Below, one piece after another: positions 9,480 through 21,900 of a DNA stretch of 41,125 nt; position 1 is the first letter of the stretch; each line of letters begins with the position of its first letter. Source of the stretch: Gnetum montanum. Taxonomy: Eukaryota > Streptophyta > Gnetopsida > Gnetales > Gnetaceae. Both the position numbers and the translations under genes were made by a program. The DNA lies in NCBI GenBank assembly GCA_015680685.1, contig MNCI01014668.1, forward strand, positions 206,211-247,335, read 5' to 3'. Below the pieces are notes generated by a model that did not search any database, was not told the DNA's origin, and was given only the letters and a program-made list of their open reading frames with translations.

Positions 9480-10800
9480 AAAAGCCTAGAATGAGGATGA
9501 ATGATTAAAGAGGGCTAGAAATACTTGTTGAATGGAGATTTATTAGGTAATTTATATGCCAAGGAATACAAAAAATGGATGAATTGTGGTGGAAAACATA
9601 AGGTTTGAAAGAAAAATGGCTATGGGATAAGGAGTTTAATTATCCCAACCAAGGAGTATGCAAGTGGATCTATCCCATAGTAGGCTCATGTCCTTAATGC
9701 CCTTGCATGCCCTAAAACCAAGGAGTCTATGGGCCCCAAGGATGATTAATGGTTGTGGATCATTAAAAACAAAATCATCAAAGAATTTTGACTATTTACC
9801 AAATGAACCCATTGATACATTCATGAAAATAGGTAGTGAGATGGTATATGGAAAGACTTAGTGGATGAGAGAGAGTACGGAATAGAGTCCCACATTTTGG
9901 TCACATGAAGTCCCTTATGGAGTATGTGATTGATATGACCTAAGAGTCTCCTTAGTTTGAATTAAGACCATCTACTTCTAGTGACTCTACATTGGCATAT
10001 GAGACTCTTCCATCCTCCAAGGTATAAGAACCTCCCCACAGATTAGTCACCATTCCAAAGAAAGAAGAAAAGAGAAGCAAGAAGTGAGAAGGGCTATATT
10101 TAGAGGGAGGCCTTCATGCATGGGTAACATTTCTTTCTAGACCCATAGCCAATGTAGGCCATTATTGTATCTAAGGGATGTGCTTTGAATTCCTATTGTT
10201 TTTTTGTTTTATCTTTTTTTTTCCAAATGGGAACCACACCATGCAAAGACTTCACTTTCTATTTTTTTGTCGATAGAGGAATGATGATAAATCCATGGAA
10301 ATACTCATGCAATCCCAAATGGTAGGTAGGTACAAAAGTAACAAATCCCCTTGAAGTCACACCCTTATTTATCCACTTAATTTGTCTGAAGTTTGGAAAG
10401 TACAAAGGTCACATGTTTATTATTAGTTTTCATTAAGAAGGGACCTTAGATTTTCAAAACAAGGAGATAATATAAAGTTATGTGGAGTGGTGGATGGTGT
10501 GAACTCACTTCTTGTTATCATGAAAAGTATTAATGCCCCATTAGTAAACATCATAATTCTGAGATGAAACCCAGTCATTTGCAATTAAGTAATCAATGAA
10601 GTTACAAACCATCATTAATCAACAATTGTAGTTAGCACCAAAGTCTTGATGGCAATAAAGAATAAAGAAGAATGTAACAAAAGGTCAAATAAGGCAATAT
10701 ATTAAAAAAAATACAAAACACTCAAGAAAATGAAAAACATACTAAAGAATGTATAAAATAAAAAAAAAGTAAAAATTAAGAAGCCACTTTGGAAAATATT
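9480..10800 (-). other. 3' noncoding region of element A
   Basis: No gene. It is colinear with 29950-31150 of element B. Shared phrases include TAGGCTCATG (9672 and 30090), AAGGGATGTGCTTTGAATTC (10173 and 30568), GAACCACACCATGCAAAGACTT (10229 and 30623) and a poly-A-rich tract (10690-10775 and 31030-31150). The conservation between A and B shows this tail belonged to the family, not to the host. Confidence 0.7.
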
Positions 10801-10859
10801 AGCATGGATAGCCATTTCCCCCATGAGTATGTTGGAAAGGGGAGATTCAAAAAACTGAG

Positions 10860-12100
10860 CGTGCTTGGCCATTGGTTGAGGCATTATCCCTATTGGTTGA
10901 TTGTTGTTCATGGAAAGGCTTGAGTTTTTGGGTGTTCACTAATAATCTTTTATTTGGGCTATCAAGGTGGTAGATCATCATGGTCCTAGATGGAAATGTT
11001 TTATAGATAACATAAGGGTCCTCCCATAATGTTTAAAAATTTGTTTGTTGAGACACATGCATGGGGTTCCAGTAGAGCATCATATCTTCTGGTTGAAACT
11101 TTACTTTCCTAATATTGAGGTCATGGCATTATTTACTATGTGTCTTGTGAACTTTGTTTGATGATAAAGCCACTAGTATTTTCTCATCTAGCACATTGAG
11201 ATTTATTAATCTTTCTTTTTGGGCTAGACTTACGTCCAAGTCAAGGTTACTTGTGGTTGAAAGTGTATGAAGTTCAGTTTGGATGGAAAGCGTTAGCATT
11301 TTTCTATACACTAACTTATAGGGAGAGTACCCAATAGGAAGTTTTCATGTTGAATGATAGGCCTAAAGGCATCATTGAGTTTGTTGCTCTAGTCATTTCT
11401 ATATTTACTAATACTACGAGTTGGTATTTTGGTTATTGGTGACTTCAGATTGACTGTTGGCTTGGGGGTGGTATGGAGTTGTTAGTTTATGTTTAACCCC
11501 CAAGTGTTACATGAGCTTGTAAAAAGAGACACATGTGGAGTGTGTCCCATTATGATAAATTAGTACCCATGGCATACAAAACCTATTTACAACATTTTGT
11601 TACATAAACTAGGCTACTGTAGGTGGTGAATAATCGATGACAACTACAGCTTTCACCAATTTTGTACAATAATCACAAGCCATGATAATGTATGAATTTT
11701 CATTAGACATACAGGTGATGGGCCCCATGAAATCAATCCACCAAAGATTGAAAGGTTCTAGTGGTTGGATCCACTATTAAGACCCTTCCATCCATGCGGT
11801 CATCTCTCCATCATGTTGGCATTGTCATAGGAGTAGAAGAATTGATGGGTATCCCTGAAGATTATAGACCAATAATATTCCACCATAAGGATCTTAATGA
11901 CTATTCACCTTGCAGCATAATGGTCCCCATGATGACATTTGTGTGCATCTTAGAGAACTCAAAGTTTGTCTGCATCAAGGACACACCATCATACCAGGCC
12001 ATCCACACAAGCCTTGTAAAAGTTACTATTGATTTCCATAAAGTGCTTGGCCTAGTGAAGAAATGATTATTTATTCTTGTCATCCCACTCCTATGGCATC
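10860..12100 (-). pseudogene. int: Athila-like integrase, broken
   Basis: Integrase inserts retrotransposon cDNA into chromosomes. Recognisable parts on the minus strand, in order: a degraded HHCC zinc region (near 11900-11800, VEYYWSIIFRDTHQFFYSYD) with the Cys pair replaced; the core start IDFMGPITCM (about 11740-11710), keeping the first catalytic Asp; a second block IYHNGTHSTC (about 11560-11530), where the second catalytic Asp is His; a YHPQANSQSEV-like block keeping the Glu; and a C-terminal part (11311-11129, KMLTLSIQTELHTLST, then LDEKILVAL) that ends with a WEDPYVIYKTF stretch near 11000. The frame changes several times. It is the last pol domain, directly before the A-rich 3' tail. 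Confidence 0.75.
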
Positions 12101-12160
12101 TCCTATGTGAGCAGATAGAAGAGGATGTTATCGTACTAGTTCTTTTCTTTGGGATCTTTT

Positions 12161-12553
12161 TCATGAATAGCACCAACAAAGAGAAGCTCATTAGAAAATT
12201 GTTCTGATAGTGTGCTCTCCTCCTTCTTAGTATCCCATTGTAATTAAGACAAGTGGTCAACTACCACATTCTCAATCCCCTTTTTGTCCATCATTGTGAG
12301 ATTGAAATCTTGAAGGATCACAAGCCATCGTATGACACAGGGGCTTACCATTGGTTTATTCATTAGGAACTAGATAGCACTATGGTTAGTGTGCACAAAC
12401 ATGTTATATCCAAGCACATAGTACCTAAATTTCTCCAATGCATACATCACCGTCATAAGCTCCTTTGATGGTGGTGTAGTTAAATTGTGCACAATGCTTC
12501 TACTAGCATAGTGGATGTAGTATGGATGTTTTTGATCATCCACCTATGTAAGC
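12161..12553 (-). pseudogene. RNase H domain of element A, broken
   Basis: The RNase H tail of pol removes the RNA strand during reverse transcription. On the minus strand I read FNYTT(I)KGAYD, LEKFRYYVLGYNMFVHT and MVSPCVIRWLVILQ-like segments, ending near an NVVVDHLS motif. Stops and frameshifts occur throughout. It sits between RT and integrase as expected. The same segment recurs in the opposite orientation at 14494-14898, which lets the two copies be compared directly. Confidence 0.75.
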
Positions 12554-12599
12554 ATGACACCCAAGGCATAGTTTGATGCATCTGTCATGATGTGGAATG

Positions 12600-13480
12600 G
12601 TTTGAACCAATTAGGTACCAGTTAGAGTCTCTATGAGCTTTTTCTTAAGGTGTTGGAATACATGCTTGCACTTCTTAGTTTATAAAAATGGTGTAACTTT
12701 CTTTGTGAGCTCCACCAATGGCTTTGCAATATCTCAAAAGTTATTAATTAATCACCTATAGTAACTAATGTTTCCAAGGAATGACCTCACATCTTTGATG
12801 GTCTCTAGTTATTTGGTGATTTCTTGGATGATCCTTATTTTTTAAGGATCTACCTCAATCCTTTTTGTTGAAATTTGATGCTCCAAGACAATGCCCTCTT
12901 AGACCATGATATGGCTTTTTTTCCAATTGAGCCTCAAGTTTGTTTCTACACATTGTTTAAGCACTTGCTTCAAATAGTCCAACGCTCTCTTAAAGGTATC
13001 CCCATAGGTAGAGAAGTCATCCATGAAGACTTCTACCTTGTTTTTGATTTGTTATTGAAAGATGCTGAGGACCAACTGTTGGAATGTAGTGGGAGTGTTG
13101 CATACCCAAAATGACATCTTTCTAGCTTTAAAAGTTTACTAGGAACTTGTGAATGTTATCTTGGTCTAATCCTCTAGTGCAATTTGAATTTGGTTATAAC
13201 GACTATAATCCTCTAGAAAGTTGTAATAACAATGCCTCTTGATAATGTCCAATACTTAGTCCACAAATGACAATGAAAAGTGATCTTTATAAGTATCCAT
13301 ATTCAACAACCAAAAGTCTATATAGACTCTCCACTTCTTACCTTTCCTTAGCACAATAATAATTGGGCTAACCAACTCACTATCTGCAATAGGATAAATG
13401 AACCTTGCCTTAAGGAGTTATTCAATTTCCTCCTTGACAATTCTTGAGCTTTGAGTTCAAGAATCTTTGTGGCTACCATT
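12600..13480 (-). pseudogene. Athila-like reverse transcriptase, broken
   Basis: RT copies element RNA into cDNA. Minus-strand blocks, in order: FIYPIADSELVSPIIIV (near 13420-13365), WRVYIDF, DYSRYNQIQIALED, CNTPTTFQ, the catalytic FMDD at 13016-13027 in the context VEVFMDDFSTYGDTF, and LNWKKSHIMV (near 12910), followed by the VRSFLGNISYYR thumb region (near 12770). The catalytic box is intact but stops and frame changes elsewhere make the gene dead. The FMDDFS..G.SF form is typical of Athila and unlike the YVDD of Tat elements. The plus-strand frame at 12875-13114 is its shadow. Confidence 0.8.
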
Positions 13481-13899
13481 TTAGTGTGATGGAAGAATCT
13501 ATATATATTCTATGCTGGCATATCCTTGTATCAATTCTAGTGAGCTCATGATATTACTAGGCAAAGACTATTGGCCATTTATTGATAACTTCCAACAATT
13601 TCTTCTTATGAATTAAAACAAGTGTAACATTGATGATGATTGACTTATCATTGTTTATGAAGGCATGTTCCATACCTTCTGGTAAAGCCTTTAGCTCAAG
13701 GGGCTCCTACTTGAAGGTCTTAAGGATCTCTAACTCTCCCTAATTCATTTAACCTTTTTCATTAGAGAGTTGATGATGGATACACTCCAATTGACCCATG
13801 ATCTTTACATAAGAGCTTGTAAGGCTCTTAGCTTGTTCCATGCACATTGTTGAGCCAACCTCTCTTTCAGTTGTTAGCCATTGGGTGCCCTCCTATTTA

Positions 13900-14470
13900 G
13901 TGGCTACCATGTATGTGCACCTTTGAATTTTTGTGACATCCACATGCTGACTGCATGTCTTAAGTAATGTGCTATTTATGAAAAACTATTTTTGCATGTA
14001 GTGGCACCTTGTGTCACTGTAGGTGATGCATGGAATTCTTGTCAATCTTAACAAATTCATTCTCCTTGAAAAATTTTCAAGGAGAGATCTCTAATCCTCA
14101 ACCGTTCATCAATAGTGCTTAACCATGATCTTCCCATGATGACAGGAAAGTCCCCCTTTCCATTCTCCACATGGATTACCAAGAAATCAGCAAGATATAA
14201 CCACCAACAAATGGTGCTCATGATGTTTTCTACCAATCCCAAAGAAACAATGATGGATTAGTCTACCAGCTCCAGCCTTATATTTCTCTTTTTCAAGGGA
14301 GAGGTTCTAGGCTTTTTACATTTCTTGTGAAATCAAGTAACTCTAAGACATAAGTCCAAAAAAGCCTTGCATGGTTTAGTTCTAGCAATTTGCAAATAAA
14401 TAAGGGGACTCCCAAGATCAGATCTCTTTTTGGGAAGATGACCAACCTTAATCCAATCAATGACTACATG
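13900..14470 (-). pseudogene. Athila-like aspartic protease, broken
   Basis: Retropepsin cleaves Gag-Pol. The clearest part, 14242-14057, reads LADFLVIHVENGKGDF, then PVIMGRSWLSTID, the flap and ILGR-type region of Athila proteases. The upstream active-site region near 14370-14340 reads LDLC where element B has LDSG, so the catalytic Ser and Gly are lost. Stops lie on both sides. The homologous open segment of B at 31737-31192 aligns along its length. The N-terminal side ends at about 14500, where the inverted RNase H segment begins. Confidence 0.8.
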
Positions 14471-14493
14471 GGTCAACATGATGGTATGCAACT

Positions 14494-14975
14494 AGGGAGT
14501 GCTTACATAGGTGGATGATCAGAAACATCCATACTACATCCATTGTGCAAGTAGAAACATTGTGGGTGCACAACTGAACTACACCACCACCAAAAGGGGC
14601 TTATGGTAATGGTATACACATTGGAGAAATTTAGGCACTATGTGCTTGGTTATAAAGTGTTTATACACATTGCGCATAGTGTCATTTGGTTCTTGATGAA
14701 CAAACTAATGGTGAGCCCCCATGTCATATGGTGGTTGGTGATCCTTCAAGAGTTCGATCTCATAATGGTGGATCAAAACGATACTAAGAATGTGGTAGCT
14801 AATCACTTGTCTTAGTTATGATGGGATAACAAGGAGAAGGAGAGCCCACTATTAGATCAATTTCTTGATGAACTCCTCTTTGCTAATGTTATTCATGAAT
14901 TTGAGGTGGTGATCCACTTGAATAGTAAGTTTAGTGGTGGAACTACTATTGATAGTTGCCTTGTGAAGAAGGCAA
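14494..14975 (+). pseudogene. Inverted RNase H fragment inside element A
   Basis: A plus-strand RNase H remnant (NYTTTKRGL, then LEKFRHYVLGYKVFIHIAHS, MVSPHVIWWLVILQEFDLIM and NVVANHLS). It lies in opposite orientation to every other domain of A. The starting phrase GCTTACATAGGTGGATGATC at 14496 is also the start of the minus-strand RNase H block near 12553. Similarity runs about 400 bases, to 14898. On the left it interrupts homology to B just after the conserved GTATGCA phrase near 14485. On the right A resumes its minus-strand gag near 14975. The fragment is therefore a spliced-in inverted copy of the family's own pol. Confidence 0.8.
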
Positions 14976-16913
14976 CCTCCTAGGTGCTTGTTATTTTGCT
15001 AGTTTAGGATTTAAAGCATACATCCCAAATTTCTATAAGTGTGACATAATAGTGTAACATTCCTTGGAATGTTCATATTGGCATATGTCATATCCATCAT
15101 CTTTTCACTTAGAATCCGCAATCTCCTTAACTATTGTAGCATTGCCCTTACCTTTATAATACTCACGTTTAGTCTCCTTCTTCTTCCTTCTCTAATGGCC
15201 ACTACCTTCTTGATTTATACTCTCTTCTGCAATCATTAGAGTAGTTTGAAATTTCTCATTCATGGAGTTCCACATTTTATCAATCTTAGCTCATATTTTC
15301 AAGAAATATTTTTTGATTGGAAAGGTTTTCCTTTGCATCACTTCATGAAGTGGTACCTCCTCCTTATTGTCACAGAAATGGACCTCCCTCTTGTGGAGGG
15401 AAGGATCCTTATTGTATTCCTGTATACTTTTTTGTTTTTTCAGCTCTTCCTCATCTTTAGCTACCTACTCAATAACCCTTTGAATCTAATGGATCCTTAG
15501 CTCAGAAAGTCTTCCTTGGGCATAGATCCCAAGGATTCTCCTCATTTTAGTTTTAAGCCCATCTATGATATGATGTAGCTGATCTCATTTAGAGTAGCCA
15601 TGGCCTGGGCATTGATGCAACAAGGAGTAGTACCTATCCATAGTTGCATCAAAGGACTCATGAGTATCCTATTTTCATCCTTGGATTTGCCTCCTCAAAT
15701 GGAACACTTTAGAGTACATCTGATACTTGTCATTGAACAGCTTGAGCATCGTACTCCATCATCGAATAGATTCCAGTTCCAAAGATCGATACCAACTTTT
15801 TGCTTCTTTGATGAGTATCCTTGGGAATAATTTTAGCTTTTGGCAATCATTATCTACATTTTTCAAGGCACAAACATCATGAAAGGCTTGTAGGTGATTT
15901 TGTGGATATGAATTATATCCTCCCTCGAACTTGGGGATATTATTTGTATCCAACCATTTGATTTGACTATTCTTCATGTGCCTGGTTGGTATTGTAATAG
16001 TCTTTGTAATGTTCAACATATTCCTAATAGCCAGTAGGGGCTCATCATAGCCATAGTGATCTTTGTGGGCCCCTATCATGGCAATGATTCCTATGATGAG
16101 TCTTGCTGTCCCTTTGCTCTTTGTGATGGTCACCTCCTCGTTGCTCATGCCCACCATCTCTATTATCTCAGCGGGATTTATGATCATTCCTATCTTGCTA
16201 TTCATCTTCATCATAATTTTTGTTATCTCTATGACTCCAATTGGAGTTGGAGGAGAAAGATGATGAGGGTAACAAAGATGAAGAGGAAGTAGAACCAACA
16301 CTAGAGTGATGCCTACTACCCCTCTTCTTTGGTCCCTACCATGATCACCATGTTTGTACTTTTCTTAGTGCTTGTCATTGATCCTACCTTGGATACCCCC
16401 TTTCAAGGCCCCCTGATCTTGAGATCCATTCTTCCTAAAACCAAGATTATCCACAGTGGACTATAAATGCCAGTTAAGGGCCTCCTTGTCAAAAAGAGAA
16501 GGAGAATCTGTGTACTCGGAGGCACCCAAAAAAAATTCCTTGCCTTCTTTGTTTATGTATAGGAACAAGTGGTTGGGGACTTGCTTGTCTTTTGAGGCCT
16601 CATATCTGACTTTCATTTGTCAATCCTTCTTTCTTTGTGCTTCTATGGGATGATAATCCCAATAATCATGATCTTGAACCTCATATTTTACATTAAGTCC
16701 TACAATGTCCAACTTGATGAGATTTTTTAGTAGCATTACAAGAATAGATTAGTTGGAAGGAAACATGATGACAGTGCAATTTGGAGTGTAGACATATGAA
16801 TGAGTGTATAACACCTTAAATTATTAAGGCACGAGTGTCTTATGGCCTTCCTATCTTTGATTGGATTTGCCTATGAATGATGGTGGAGAGTCTTCCTTGT
16901 GAGAAGAAACCAT
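14976..16913 (-). pseudogene. gag: Athila-like Gag of element A, broken
   Basis: Gag builds the retrotransposon particle. Reading starts at an ATG at 16913 (MVSSHKEDSPPS), 131 bases inside the primer-binding site. Order of parts: an N-terminal region with DYHPIEAQR-like motif (near 16640); a Ser-rich, charged linker (about 16300-16050); the core gag domain (KFEGGYNSYPQNHLQAFHDV, then LFPRILIKEAKSWYRSLELE; 15950-15760); and a C-terminal zinc-knuckle-like DICQYEHSKECY near 15080-15040. Multiple stops and frame changes occur. The element B gag (34424 to 32480) matches along the whole length. The C-terminal end is cut by the inverted RNase H segment. Confidence 0.8.
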
Positions 16914-17043
16914 AGCAATGATTGAGAAAAAATAGTGTGCATTGTTATTTTTATTATCTTAATGGTGTTAGCATTTAGTTCTTTTTACAATGTTAGTGAA
17001 TGGTTTCACTATCTTTCCTAGGTAGTGCACTTAGCTAACTAAA

Positions 17044-17062
17044 ATCCCTAGCAACGACACCA
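17044..17062 (-). other. Primer-binding site of element A, tRNA-Asp type
   Basis: The minus strand reads TGGTGTCGTTGCTAGGGAT, close to TGGCGCCGTTGCCGGGGAT, the complement of plant tRNA-Asp 3' ends used by Athila elements. It is one base inside the LTR that begins at 17064. All differences are transitions. Confidence 0.85.
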
Positions 17063-17063
17063 A

Positions 17064-17896
17064 TAATGAGTGGCAAGTAGTCCCTATGTCCAACCATACA
17101 AATCACAAATGTTCACTAGCAATTGAATCAAATTCCATGGAGTTTAGCTTTCTAAATGCCAACAACAAAGATAGTGACCTAAGGATGTGATCATTATCTT
17201 CTTGGCTTCAATCGTGTGTATGGTTAAGTGTAAGCCCAGGCACATGATTTGTATTGATTTTTATATTTTGTTTTAATTATGTTAAGTGTGAAATAAAGTA
17301 ATTAATCTAAAACTAATGTAAGTAACTATTTAATGCCTTAGTCTATTTCCTAACATAAGTATCTAGGCTCACCTTTTGTACACATCCTAAACTCGTTATG
17401 AAGATACTAGGTTACCAAGTGTTATGGTAATGGACATACCAAGTGATAACACTACTAGCATGATCAAGTGTTAATGGTATGCTCAAGGCAGTTGTACATA
17501 TGTATATGACTTAAGAATATTAATTAATTAAGAACATGAATGTAAAGTGCATGAAAGTAAACATTAATCTATTTTGAGTGTTGCAAGGAGTTTCAAGAAT
17601 CTCATCTTTATTGCCATCACATCAAAGTATCTAGGTATATTAATGCTCAAATACGGATCCATAGAATCCTTGAGTTCTACTATGGACACTTAGAAAATAT
17701 TCTAACTCTTATGAGAAGAAACTACAAGAACTTCATTATGATACTAACTTAGTGGTGCCATAAATGCGATGGGTACATGCATTTATATAGGCAGAGAAAG
17801 TTACTATGCTGACACATATGTTGATGCATTAATCCATGCATCGATAGGGATGCATTGACACATGCCCATTGACACAACCCAACTTATGATTCATCA
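17064..17896 (-). repeat. 5' LTR of element A
   Basis: About 833 bp, close to the 824-bp LTR of element B. Its inner end reads TAATGAGTGGCAAGTAG, against TGATGAGTGGTAAGGTA in B (one change in the terminal TG). Its outer end is probably TCATCA at 17891-17896. Internal parts resemble B (CCTTAGGTTACC-type and ACCAAGTGCT blocks near 17410-17470). A TATA-like TTTATATAGG sits near 17791-17800, followed by iterated GATGCATTGACA words. Confidence 0.7.
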
Positions 17897-18770
17897 CTTC
17901 AAATAAGCCAAAATTTCAAGATTCTTGTTTTGTGTTTTGAAACCTTTGGACATTTCCAAACAAGTTTCCATTGATCTTGAATCTTCTAGACTCATCAAAA
18001 TAGACTTAAAACATCCCTAATCATGCTAAGACACCTTGAGATCTTCATAAAAATAATAACAGAAAAAAAATAAACACAACAACACATATACATCTAGGTA
18101 CAAACATATTGAGGATTAAACATGGGCTAGGTGATGTTCTCATCAAGTATCTTTTAGGCTCTACAATATTAGTAATTGGGTGATAAAATTTTGGGAAAAT
18201 ATTATCAATAATAATAATAATAATAATCATAATAGTTCCCCATTTTCTTAATTTTTAAGGTTAAAACAGAGAATAGAAAAGATCTAAATTCATTTTTTCT
18301 AAAAAAAAAGGAAAACAAAGGCAGATTCTCTGTGTGATGATTATCATTTACATTTTTACCATTATCTAAGAAATTAGAAACAACAATTGCTAGATAATAA
18401 CAAATAGGAAAAAAGGCAGTCTCTGTACTAGCATTATTAAAGAATTAAAATTCAAATTTTATGAAGCAAAAAAAACAAAAGAAAAAACAAAACAAAACAA
18501 AATCTCAGTGCTCATGTGTAATATGGAAAAGAGAAACAACAATAAAATATAATATATACTAAGTTTGAACACCATGATGGATTAACATGGTTCCAAACTT
18601 TGACATCTTCATTAATAAATTTTCTAGCCTTTGATGCTTTCACATTAAGAAGAGTGTAGGATTGAATAAAGGACCATTTAACAATGATTTTGGACATGAC
18701 AACTCTCTTAGAAACCCCTCAAAACTGATCTAAAAATGATAAAAAAAAATAGAACATGTGCACTTAACAA
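17897..18770. other. A/T-rich spacer with an (AAT)n microsatellite
   Basis: No gene. It contains an ATA/AAT trinucleotide run at about 18206-18226, poly-A tracts (18300-18310, 18466-18500) and a repeated ATTCTCTGT..CTAGATAATAAC-type motif. The minus-strand frames at 18045-18230 and 18512-18697 are low complexity. Confidence 0.6.
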
Positions 18771-18775
18771 AAGAG

Positions 18776-18922
18776 GATGTTTTACTGTTGGCTTGGTACT
18801 ACCAAGCTAGGATGTGGGTTTTCAAAAACTTGAGAGCCACCTGAGGATGTCTTAGAGTGTTCCATGGTTCTTGAACCATGGGGAGAGTCCAGGAGAACCA
18901 CTATCCTGAGACATCTCTCACA
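18776..18922 (-). repeat. Truncated 3' LTR of element C
   Basis: It matches 24727-24869 in direct orientation. Shared blocks are CCAAGCTAGGATG, ACTTGAGAGCCAC, GAACCATGGGGAGAG, AGGAGAACCACTA and CATCTCTCACA. Only the outer 150 bp of the roughly 575-bp LTR is present. The bases before 18770 do not match 24293-24720, so the inner part has been deleted or replaced. Confidence 0.75.
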
Positions 18923-21900
18923 ATTATCCCTCACATAAAAGAAGTGACATCCTTGGAGTGAAGCCTAGGATAACTTTGAGAGTACACTTTAAGTATGGAT
19001 TTGGAACTTTGTCAACTTTGGGGAATTCGTCAACTCAACTGATGCCAGGCTTGAAGGAAGGTACTAACCCCAACACCTAATACATGCTTCCATCCAAGGC
19101 CACTTGGAGGAAGCCCAAAAACTTTACATACTTCGAGACAAGCAGGAGAAGTTTAACCCAAAGTGCTAACATCTATAAGGTGTCCCCTAGAGCCATCCCT
19201 CATTGGGTCTAGAGCCCTATCTTCTTGCTTAGATCCACACCTATGCAAGAAGATACTCTCTTCTTTGACAATTCTAGCCAAGTTCCTTCATGAATGGCAT
19301 CTGAACACCCATTGATTTTCTTGATTATTTTTTTAATATCATCAATTTTGAGGGCTTACCAGGGCCAATGCCCATGATGATAGACTTGTGAACATAAAAT
19401 TGAGAGAACATGCTCCAAAAGAGCCATGTCTCTACAAGCAACTCAAGCTTGCTAGAACTCCATATTTTGCTTCTCACATCTAGACCCATGGGGTCTCACC
19501 AGTGCAACCATCTAAGCATTGAATCCATGCATCTATATCATGCACTTTTATTTCAGATCAGATCTGTTTAGGCTGGTATGAAGGGAGTCGAGCATGTTCT
19601 CCATTCAAAATAAGGTATAAGGGTAAATCTTTTGAGCTTGACCTTGCCATCCATAGACACACTAGCATCACAATCCTCATTTCACCATCCAACACTATTT
19701 CATTTTCATAGTTAAAAGAGAAGATCCAAAATTTATTTGGAAAGCTTCTTTAAGAGGCTACCATAGCATAGAAAACCAATCTGTCATTAACATCCTTTGG
19801 GATTGTCCAACATTGAGAACACCTACTTGAATGCTAGAACACATGGGGGATATGTTGGGCAGCTAACCCCAAGACAATACTTTATACACACATCTCATGT
19901 CAACCACTACCACATTGTCGATTGCAATCATAATGTCCCATTCTTGGAAAAGGATCAACTACACTTGCAACTTACAGCTATCCTTTCCACTTCGAGATAT
20001 GGGACAAGCACCATTTTTTGAACACTTGGTCGAAGGAAGCATGTAGAATCACCTCCAAGGGCAACCATAGTCATGAATTCTCCAAGGAACATCTAGGTTC
20101 CAAGAATCTAAATTTTCCTACTGTGTTAGGAATGACTACAACTCCCAATCAACATCTTTCATTAGATTTTTGAACCTGAAAAAAAGATCTTATTTGGGAG
20201 ATTTCTTCCATAGGCAAGTACAACAATCTAATTGCACCTTACCCATAATACATGTCCAAGTAGTCCACATAGCCAACATAACCATATTGTCAAAATGCTA
20301 CCAGCTGAGGAAAGACATGGATTCATAGGTCTTACCCACACTTGATTCCACCTTAAGAACAACTCAAGAAGTGAAAGAGTTCATCCCTCAAAATTTTACC
20401 AAGAGGGATTTCTGTTTCATCCTGGGAGATTTGGGTTTTCATTTCATACATCCTAGTCCAACCTGTTTACAACAATTATGGTGCATAAGGCTGCACCATT
20501 TCCTAGTACCATTTGACCCAAACAACAAATGCAAGTCAACAAGAACATGTTGCCCATAGGAGGACTAGGTCCTCAAGATAGTTTTACAAAGAATGAGCTT
20601 CACAACATGAACTACCAACTCAAAACAATACATGACTTGTCCTTGAAGGATTTATGATAAGTATGGTCTACCAGAGAACCCCAATAAGAAAGTCCCTCTA
20701 GAGAACCAAAAGTTGAGAGAGAGTACATAAGATCATGCCTTGCTTATAAGAGAGGAGATATATACATTTAGGCTATAATAACAACATGACCTAACAAGGG
20801 AATTTCCATGAATTCCACCATAGTAACAACATTCTATCTTTAAAAAAAAGCCCAAAGAGTTCACGAACATGGGACCACTACTAGGAATAAGTCCCAAACA
20901 TCAACTGCTTCTAGATCCCATCTAGGGAACAACTGTCTTGATACAACTTGCATTATTATTTCAGGAACTGAAGAGGGTATCCATCAGAATGGAGAATGAT
21001 GCCTCATGGGATTAGAGAATCACCAAGTAATATAGTGCTCAACCATGCTATCCCACGAGAGAGGTTAGGACACTGACATAATTTAACAATACACTAGAGA
21101 AATGGGATAATACATTAGGAAGAGAAGGTATGATACATTAGTGTACATAAGGAAAAAAGTACATAGAGGATATTGGGCAAAATAAGTCCCAATTCATGAA
21201 ATCACATCATAGTCCACAAAAGCATCAATAAGTTCCAAGCCATGAGAGTACATCATAACCCTCAGAAGCACCAAAAGCAACTAGTCACAAGAGCACACCA
21301 TCATCCATGAAGCACCAGAAGCCCCCAATCATGAGAGCATAGGCTCAAGTGTTTTTGAGCACATCCAAAGTCCACCAAGTAAGGCCACTAAGAGAAGTCA
21401 CAATTTCTATAACTATAACATCATTTATTCAAGGATGGACCACCATCCCAACATTTGCAAAACTGCTGCATGATCACATCTAGCCATGAAAGAGGGAGTC
21501 TAGGTGCCAATACCCAAAACTCAACTCTACTCATATCTAGACATAGTAGCATCATCTTGATTTGAGTTTTAGTTTGCCATTGTAATTCACATGGCCACCA
21601 TGAACCACCCATTATCAAGATTAAGCTCATTGAACCAATTTGTTTGAATTTTAGGCTACATGCCACCATCAATCACCTGTGGATAAAATTTTTACTAGTC
21701 CGGGAACCCAAGAGGAAGTCTTTCTAAGACTTTTCCTATCTCAAGAACATTCATTAAAGGACACACCATCATGGCATGCCAATATCACCAAGAACACAAG
21801 GCATCAGTTCCAGAGCACCTTGGGTAAGGACATGCCTTAGCTTGCTCATTACAACACCATATCTTAACAAAGATAATTTTCCATGGGGCTTTTAATAGAA

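Larger units (their letters stand above)
9170..17896 (-). mobile_element. Element A: decayed Athila-like Ty3/gypsy retrotransposon
   Basis: A minus-strand element of about 8.7 kb. Reading from right to left it has: 5' LTR (17064-17896), tRNA-Asp-type primer-binding site (17044-17062), gag, retropepsin, RT, RNase H, integrase, and a long AT-rich 3' noncoding part shared with element B. The RT motif FMDDFSTYGDTF, the protease context and the Asp primer point to the Athila lineage. Every domain carries stops and frameshifts. A backwards RNase H segment interrupts the gag-protease junction. The left end is blurred. Confidence 0.8.

Noticed and set aside
14603-14815. Plus-strand ORF as an independent host RNase H gene
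   Set aside because: It is the inverted copy of element A's own RNase H remnant and has no complete domain.
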